DNA of 64,000 nucleotides. It comes from Leptonema illini DSM 21528. Its GTDB lineage: Bacteria > Spirochaetota > Leptospiria > Leptospirales > Leptonemataceae. Location: NCBI RefSeq assembly GCF_000243335.1, contig NZ_JH597773.1, positions 1,199,989-1,263,988 on the forward strand, in the 5' to 3' direction. This document shows positions 58,751 through 64,000 of the stretch, piece by piece (position 1 is the stretch's first letter; every line of letters starts with the position of its first letter). The notes below the pieces were generated by a model. It searched no databases. It was not told the DNA's origin and saw nothing but the letters and a program-made list of their open reading frames with translations. The position numbers and the translations under genes are program-made.

Positions 58751-58826
58751 CAGCTTCACCTTCTTCAGATTCTCAAGAATGGCCTTATTCAGCTTCTCCT
58801 CTTCTTTCAGCTGCTCTTCAAACTCC
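58751..58826. repeat. Duplicated hsdM 3' end, copy B
   Basis: 76 bp matching 59927-60002 with 4 mismatches (about 95%). Read on the minus strand it encodes [20 protein letters not shown] and KKVKLG, then a TGA overlapping the hsdS start (ATGA). No hsdM sequence precedes it, so it is a detached gene tail. It provides AAGGTGAAG as a ribosome-binding sequence for hsdS. Confidence 0.92.
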
Positions 58827-58868
58827 GCGCCTCTGCGTGGGCCTTGATGATTCACTATTCCTTGTTCA

Positions 58869-59927
58869 CTATTCACTATCATGTCTCCGCAACTCCAGGC
58901 GCATCCTAGCCTCAATCAACGCTCTGTGCAGTTTGGCCTGAAGTACCTCTTTGGGTGGCAATTTCAGCCAGTATTCGGCAATATGAATGTTGTCCGCTTC
59001 CAGATCCATCAGCTCGACGACTTCGGTATCCTTACCACTGCACAGGATGATGGCGATGGGGGAGAGTTCGTCAGGCTGCTGCTCGTGTTTGGCAAGCCAT
59101 TTGAGATACAGCTCGACTTGTCCTTTGTAGTCGGGCTTGAAGTCGCCGAGTTTCAGTTCAATGAGTACCAGTCGTTTGAGCTTTCGATGATAGAACAGCA
59201 GGTCGAGGTAGTAGTCATGACCTCCGATCTGGATGCGCTTCTGTCGACCCATGAAAGCGAAGTCACTTCCCAGCTCCAGAATGAACCGTTCCAGATCCTG
59301 CAAGATGGCATTTTCAAGGTCTTTTTCGGAGAAGTTGTCTTTCAAGTCGAGAAAATCGAGGAGGTAGGGGTCTTTGAGAAACAGCGCCGGGCTGGATTCA
59401 CCGGGTTGTTGCTGCAATTGCATCAACTCGCGCTGGATCAGTTCATCGGGTTGTTTGGCAATAGCCGTGCGCTCAAACAGCATACTATCCATACGCTCGC
59501 GCAGTATGCGCACAGACCAGCGGCTATCGACGGCAAGGCGAAGGTAAAACTCGCGTTTGCTGGCATCGTCAATTTTGATGATTTCTACAAAATGCGACCA
59601 GCTCAATTGTTGCGACAGTGTCGCAACATTCTCTTGTTCGGGTAAAACGGAATAGAATTTTGCCATCCGCGTTAGACCGGAATAGCTAAAACCACTACCA
59701 TATTCATGCGTCAGGCGAATAGCAAGTTGCTTGAGAACGGCCGCACCGTATTCAGCCCGGCCATCATAGAGCACTTCCGTTGTAATTGTCTTGCCAATGT
59801 GCCAGTAGGTGAGGACCAGAGCCTGATTCACCTGCGTAACAACATGTGCTCTGGCGGATTCTATAAGCTGGCGTATATCCTGGTAGAGCTTGTCCGCAGG
59901 AGTTGGGAGATCATTGCTCTGGCTCAC
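58869..59927 (-). CDS. DUF1016 (YhcG) PD-(D/E)XK nuclease-family protein
   Basis: 352 aa. N-terminal DUF1016 helical domain (residues 10-150: [50 protein letters not shown]). C-terminal nuclease fold with D242 in [14 protein letters not shown], then [11 protein letters not shown] (E257, K259) and Q270. Family members are common in R-M islands; function is not settled, nuclease activity is expected. GTG start overlaps the hsdM stop (GTGA). The gene is flanked by the two 76-bp hsdM tail copies, evidence of insertion between hsdM and hsdS. Confidence 0.93.
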   Translation of the reverse strand: MSQSNDLPTPADKLYQDIRQLIESARAHVVTQVNQALVLTYWHIGKTITTEVLYDGRAEYGAAVLKQLAIRLTHEYGSGFSYSGLTRMAKFYSVLPEQENVATLSQQLSWSHFVEIIKIDDASKREFYLRLAVDSRWSVRILRERMDSMLFERTAIAKQPDELIQRELMQLQQQPGESSPALFLKDPYLLDFLDLKDNFSEKDLENAILQDLERFILELGSDFAFMGRQKRIQIGGHDYYLDLLFYHRKLKRLVLIELKLGDFKPDYKGQVELYLKWLAKHEQQPDELSPIAIILCSGKDTEVVELMDLEADNIHIAEYWLKLPPKEVLQAKLHRALIEARMRLELRRHDSE

Positions 59928-61456
59928 AGCTTCACCTTCTTCAGACTTTCCAGAATGGCCTTATTCAGCTTCTCCTCTTCTTTTAGCTGCTCTTCAAACT
60001 CCTTCTTCAAGCTGGTAAAGCGTTCCTTGAAATCAAAGTCATCCTCTTCTTCGGGAAGACCGACGTATCGGCCCGGAGTAAGAACGTAATCCAGTTCTTT
60101 CACTCTTTCAATGGAGGCAGAGTTACAGAAGCCAGGGATATCTTCATACTTCCCTTTTGCGCTGCGCCAGTTGTGGTAGGTGCTGGCAATCTTCTGAATA
60201 TCCTCTTCTGAGAATTCCAGGGTTCTTCGGTTAATCAGATGGCCGAGGTTTCGTGCATCAATAAACAGGATTTCATCGGTGCGGTTTCGATAGCCGCCGT
60301 TTGCTTTATTGCGCGATAAGAACCAGAGACTGGCCGGAATCTGTGTGTTCAAGAATAGCTTCCCTGGCAGGTTCACAATACAGTCCACCAGTCTGGCTTC
60401 AATCAGGGATTTGCGAATCTCTCCTTCTCCCGATGTTTTCGAGGTTAACGAGCCTTTAGCAAGCACAAAGCCGGCGGTGCCTTTCGGGCCAAGATGATAG
60501 AGAAAGTGCTGAATCCATGCGTAGTTCGCGTTGCCGGCCGGCGGCGTTCCATACTTCCAGCGAGCGTCGTTGCGCAGAAGCTCGCCCGACCAGTCGCTGT
60601 CATTAAAAGGAGGATTGGCGATGACAAAGTCTGCCTTCAGATCCTTGTGGGCATCTTTAAGAAAGGAGCCCTCTGAGTTCCACTTCACCTGCGAGCTGTC
60701 GATGCCGCGAATGGCAAGATTCATCTTCGCCAGTCGCCAGGTGGTCTGGTTGCTTTCCTGTCCGTAGATGGCGATATCGTTCACCTTGCCGCGATGGTTT
60801 TCTACAAACTTCTCGGACTGCACGAACATGCCGCCCGAGCCGCAACAGGGGTCAAAGACCCTGCCTTTAAAGGGCTCGAGCATTTCGACGAGGATCTCCA
60901 CAACACTTCGCGGAGTGTAGAACTGGCCGCCCTTCTTTCCTTCGGCAAGAGCGAATTCACCGAGAAAGTACTCGAAGACATGGCCGAGAACGTCGGCGCT
61001 TCGTGCCTTTGCATCGCCGAGGGCGACATTGCCGATGAGGTCAATCAGGCCGCCGAGGTTAGCCGGATCAAGGTTACCCCTGGCAAATACTTTGGGAAGA
61101 ACATCTTTAAGAGATGGGTTGTTCTTCTCAATATCGTCCATGGCCTGATCGACGATCTTGCCGATGTCGGGCTTCTTTGCCTCTGAAACAAGGTAGGACC
61201 ACCGAGCAGATTCGGGAACAAAGAAGATGTTCTCTGCCCTGTATTCATCTTTATCTTCGGGATCGGCTCCCTTAATTCCCTGTAGCTTTGCATGCAGCTC
61301 TTCGAAGGAGTCCGAGATGTATTTTAGAAATATAAGTCCAAGTACGATGTGCTTGTATTCGGCGGCGTCGATGTTCTTGCGCAGCTTGTCGGCCGCCTTC
61401 CAGAGCTGCTTTTCGATGGGTTCTTTTTGCGGTGTTTCGATCTTCTTTTTTGCCAT
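59924..61456 (-). CDS. hsdM: Type I DNA methyltransferase, M subunit
   Basis: 510 aa. N-terminal HsdM_N helices ([20 protein letters not shown]), then the N6-adenine methyltransferase with [10 protein letters not shown] (residues 202-211, SAM motif I) and NPPF (281-284, catalytic motif IV). The C-terminal charged helix ends [17 protein letters not shown]. It methylates host sites with HsdS. First gene of the operon. The stop overlaps the DUF1016 start; the last 76 bp recur before hsdS. Confidence 0.96.
   Translation of the reverse strand: MAKKKIETPQKEPIEKQLWKAADKLRKNIDAAEYKHIVLGLIFLKYISDSFEELHAKLQGIKGADPEDKDEYRAENIFFVPESARWSYLVSEAKKPDIGKIVDQAMDDIEKNNPSLKDVLPKVFARGNLDPANLGGLIDLIGNVALGDAKARSADVLGHVFEYFLGEFALAEGKKGGQFYTPRSVVEILVEMLEPFKGRVFDPCCGSGGMFVQSEKFVENHRGKVNDIAIYGQESNQTTWRLAKMNLAIRGIDSSQVKWNSEGSFLKDAHKDLKADFVIANPPFNDSDWSGELLRNDARWKYGTPPAGNANYAWIQHFLYHLGPKGTAGFVLAKGSLTSKTSGEGEIRKSLIEARLVDCIVNLPGKLFLNTQIPASLWFLSRNKANGGYRNRTDEILFIDARNLGHLINRRTLEFSEEDIQKIASTYHNWRSAKGKYEDIPGFCNSASIERVKELDYVLTPGRYVGLPEEEDDFDFKERFTSLKKEFEEQLKEEEKLNKAILESLKKVKL
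59927..60002. repeat. Duplicated hsdM 3' end, copy A
   Basis: The copy still attached to hsdM. One difference from copy B turns the ancestral-looking KVKLG-stop/ATGA junction into KVKL-stop/GTGA. Confidence 0.92.
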
Positions 61457-61662
61457 ATCCTGCTCGACTGCTATCTCTTTATATCACGGCACTTGGACGC
61501 GATTCGCTATTCGGAGTCGAAGTTAAGAAATGATTCTCAGTTTTCAATTATTTTCTATCGGAGGCAGGCGCCCTCCGGGTTCCTCTCGCGGAGATTTTTG
61601 GGGGAGGGGTGGTATCTGGCAGAGAGCATAAGAGAAAATGTGTATCGTACCGCAGTGGATAA

Positions 61663-63321
61663 TCAGAATGTTAGTCCGAATAGCTTCCCGAAAATTCGTT
61701 CAGTCAATTCTCGAAAATCTTCAAGTTCGTCGTCTGTAGGTGCATTGGTTGACTTTTTGTGAACTAAATCACATCTTTTGTCATAATAATATTTTATTTT
61801 ACCCCAGTCGGTTCTTTTTATTTCCCTGGGTGTTTTCTCGGTTCTTTTCTTAACTTCTTGGTGTACATTTATTCTGTTTTTGAAAATCTGTGCAAGTTTT
61901 TCTTCGGATAGGGGGCTGTCAGAATCATGCATTAGAAATTCCTTGAAGCCGATTTCAAGTCCAGAATCTAATAGCAGTAGATTGATTCTGTTTCTCTGGG
62001 TTAGTTTTTTATTCTTCGAAATTGTGCTAACAGCCATAACTGTTTCGTAAAGGCCAACAGTCCATGGTTTTTCTTTTCCTATCTTCTCGTTCTTTTTCTT
62101 TATGATATCATCTTCGCGAGGGCGGGAAGGAGGTAATGGTATATCGTATATTTTCCTCACCTGCGCGAGAGACGGGACTGTTTTTCTTTCAGGTTTTCCT
62201 TCTGTAAACGGGTAGATCGCGTTGTCGGCTTCGGGATATAGTCGTCGACATAGACTTGTGTAGTATGAAAGCATGTTAATGATTTCATTGCGTGCTGCTT
62301 CATACACCTTATGCTTGTAGTCAATGCCGGATTTGCTGGAATTCCATGGTAGAAGGGATGGCTTACCATAAAAATTAACGATTAACCTGCTCAAAGAGGA
62401 GGCCCCGTGAGGAACTCCAGCCTTTCCGCTTGTGAAGCCGACTTCATATGATTTTTCGGCACGGGAAACGAGTCTTTCATTGCAGTAAAAATAAACCCCA
62501 TACTCCCCATGCCCCGCCGAGCCTCCATCAGTTATTAGACCTCCTTCAAATTTCACTTCCACGATATCGTTTTCTACCGGTATTTTTGTTTTGATCACCT
62601 GCGGTTTGTAGTCAGGATTGTAGCTCCAGCTATTATTGAAGATTAGAGGCTTCAATTTCGTCTGGTTAATAATTAAAGAAAAATTTTTATGAAGGATGAA
62701 ATAGCCGTAAGTCGCTTGCAGCTCTTCGATTACTTTTTCTATTCTCTCCAATGTCAAAGGGTTGCGAAGACGGCTCAAATCAATAGTGGTCGTTTTCGGT
62801 TCAATATCATTGATTTCATAATAAGGCAATTGCCATGAGTCTTCGTTAAGCCAGTCATCATTTAGTTCGACATGGAATGTTTTCTTCTTCTCATATCTGG
62901 AGGCGATCTTGATTTCTTGGGCGATCGCGACTACTGCACGTTTTGAGCCTACGCCGAATATCCCTATTGACCCTTTCGCAGACGTACTCGAAGTCTGTCC
63001 TGGCCCGACAATGTAAGACAGTTCTGACTCCTTGATGCCTCCGGCATTATCTGAAACCTGAATTGTCTGCTGGTCCAGATTTAACTCGATGCAAACGGAT
63101 AGATTCTTCTGTTTCCCTGATTTTACCCATTGATCAATAGCATTATCTATCAATTCGCATAGCGCTTGTTTGAGATCATAATCGGCTATGATCGATTTGA
63201 AGATTCTTTTTGAAGGTGAGGCATCAATAAAGCCCTTTTCTGTTTTCATATCTGCGTTAGAACGAAGCCTCTCAAAGTCATCCTTGAGCTGCGGACTTTG
63301 GGAAGTCGGTGCATGGCTCAA
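61663..63321 (-). CDS. GHKL (Hsp90/MORC-type) ATPase with HEPN-like C-terminus
   Basis: 552 aa. Residues 45-130 hold a GHKL ATP site: ALCELIDNAIDQW (N box, E56, N60), QVSDNAGGI (D91, G94, G95) and KGSIGIFGVGSKRAVVAIA. A second, S5-like transducer region follows to about residue 330. The C-terminal 90 residues are helical and include DKRCDLVHKK, giving R516-x4-H521, the motif of HEPN ribonucleases, near the end in the usual position. I infer an ATP-gated RNase effector; HEPN identity rests on the motif and helical context only. It is in the same orientation as hsdM with 206 bp between, probably own promoter. Confidence 0.75.
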   Translation of the reverse strand: MSHAPTSQSPQLKDDFERLRSNADMKTEKGFIDASPSKRIFKSIIADYDLKQALCELIDNAIDQWVKSGKQKNLSVCIELNLDQQTIQVSDNAGGIKESELSYIVGPGQTSSTSAKGSIGIFGVGSKRAVVAIAQEIKIASRYEKKKTFHVELNDDWLNEDSWQLPYYEINDIEPKTTTIDLSRLRNPLTLERIEKVIEELQATYGYFILHKNFSLIINQTKLKPLIFNNSWSYNPDYKPQVIKTKIPVENDIVEVKFEGGLITDGGSAGHGEYGVYFYCNERLVSRAEKSYEVGFTSGKAGVPHGASSLSRLIVNFYGKPSLLPWNSSKSGIDYKHKVYEAARNEIINMLSYYTSLCRRLYPEADNAIYPFTEGKPERKTVPSLAQVRKIYDIPLPPSRPREDDIIKKKNEKIGKEKPWTVGLYETVMAVSTISKNKKLTQRNRINLLLLDSGLEIGFKEFLMHDSDSPLSEEKLAQIFKNRINVHQEVKKRTEKTPREIKRTDWGKIKYYYDKRCDLVHKKSTNAPTDDELEDFRELTERIFGKLFGLTF

Positions 63322-63559
63322 CCACTTGAACGAACCGGCATGCTGTGGTCATACTCTGTTTATTGATTGCCCATACCATACCTGTATTGTATTGTCAAAT
63401 AAAAAATTTGGGATACGGTTGGTTTACTTGTTTGATCGGACCTGCGTGAACTTGAGAAGATAAGGTCGAAGGTGCCGATCTTTACGATCCAGCCTCCTGC
63501 ATTGGGCCGCCGTTGCTTATGGCGTAAAGATATTGCTTCGGCAGGCCTCATCGGCCCCT

Positions 63560-63925
63560 TCACTCCGATGTCGAATATTCTTTAATCAGGCTCTCCGTTG
63601 GAATATTCAACGACTCATGCAGTTTGCGGATCATGCGAAGCGTAAGTCTTCGCTTTTTATGCAAGATCTCGGATGCTCGATTCCGTCCTCCCAGGATTTC
63701 AGATAACTGAGCCTGATCGATGCCGGCCCGTTCCATCGAAAACTTGATGGCCTCAATAGGATCTGGAAAGTCAATTGGATAGTTGTCGTCCTCGTATTTT
63801 TCAACCAAAGTTGCGAGAACATCCAGCTCATCTGTTTCAGCCTTCGAGCATTTTTTGCTCATGAGATGCTCGATGCGGTTAAGGGAGTTTTTGTAGTCCC
63901 GTTCGGTTTTAATAGGTTTGATCAT
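63560..63925 (-). CDS. higA: HigA-type antitoxin/transcriptional regulator
   Basis: 121 aa from MIKPIKTERDYKNSL, a characteristic HigA start with AAGGA upstream; the frame extends to 63982 without family-like residues. The N-terminal helical part with ETDELDVLATLVEKYEDDNY is followed by a Cro-like helix-turn-helix (QAQLSEILGGRNRASEILHK). HigA neutralises the HigB RNase and represses the operon. The toxin normally precedes HigA; that position is at the window edge, so its presence cannot be judged. Confidence 0.88.
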   Translation of the reverse strand: MIKPIKTERDYKNSLNRIEHLMSKKCSKAETDELDVLATLVEKYEDDNYPIDFPDPIEAIKFSMERAGIDQAQLSEILGGRNRASEILHKKRRLTLRMIRKLHESLNIPTESLIKEYSTSE

Positions 63926-64000
63926 GGATTCGGAATTCCTTAAATGGCGTTGCGATAACAGAAACCGGTCAGAATCTTGCATCCATCCCCCATCCTGTCA

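Noticed and set aside
58850-58880. Short repeats of TTCACTAT at the end of the DUF1016 gene
   Set aside because: Only two to three imperfect copies; too short for a CRISPR or regulatory array, though it marks the cassette edge.
63360-63563. 67-aa frame just downstream of higA as a possible toxin
   Set aside because: No HigB-like residues; HigB normally precedes HigA.

Overview
The window reads as chromosomal DNA of a GC-moderate (by eye mid-50s %), Gram-negative, motile bacterium. Two chemotaxis clusters, a small membrane protein ending like the FliG-binding tail of FliF, GatCA amidotransferase subunits and several lipoprotein-type leaders fit a spirochaete of the Leptospiraceae/Leptonema type. 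That assignment is inference from gene content, not from a marker gene; no rRNA or tRNA gene was recognised.

Region by region. 0-12.6 kb: a CheY-like regulator with a haem-motif (CxxCH) methyl-accepting chemotaxis protein (MCP), an acyltransferase and a radical SAM protein, an alanine/sodium symporter, folD, the convergent cysS-rlmB pair (RlmB carries an Asp-rich insertion), a truncated GyrI-like relic, and an APC permease coupled to the FliF-tail protein. 12.7-24.9 kb: gatC-gatA, a 55-bp MITE-like element, a TetR gene with a perfect palindromic operator followed by a CxxCH/beta-propeller protein and an SDR, then an ABC-F ATPase, DedA, DUF302 and quinone oxidoreductase genes and a tail-collar/beta-helix lipoprotein pair. 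25-35.8 kb: acnA with a clear promoter and terminator, an IS5-type insertion sequence, a glycosyltransferase-GH15-transglutaminase cluster, a PIG-V-like membrane glycosyltransferase and a DAHP synthase. 36-40.3 kb: a decay zone with a CYTH stub and two genes carrying in-frame internal deletions, mixed with intact SUFU, zinc-ribbon, SDR and AraC genes. 40.4-44.9 kb: a cheY-cheA-mcp-cheW operon on the minus strand. 45-49.9 kb: an AT-rich palindrome-rich segment before a catalytically dead, transposase-derived gene, then oxyR, a Tgt-MnmD-like fusion and a lipoprotein.

49.9-64 kb is a defence island on the minus strand: a HigA-type antitoxin, a GHKL-ATPase protein with a HEPN-like RxxxxH tail, and a type I restriction-modification operon (hsdM, hsdS, hsdR) into which accessory genes have been inserted. 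A DUF1016 nuclease gene sits between hsdM and hsdS, flanked by two 76-bp, about 95% identical copies of the hsdM 3' end. A TIR-domain gene, a chimeric hsdR-5'/hsdS-3' scar, an AAA ATPase with an ExK nuclease-like partner, and a decayed AlbA_2/RecG-like tail lie between hsdS and hsdR. Almost every junction is a 4-bp start/stop overlap (ATGA or GTGA), and the duplicated gene tails also carry the Shine-Dalgarno-like sequence for the next gene. hsdS itself is cut by an IS256-family element with a 9-bp target duplication; removing the element and one repeat restores an in-frame 415-codon gene. The nested, translationally coupled cassette architecture is the most notable feature of the window.
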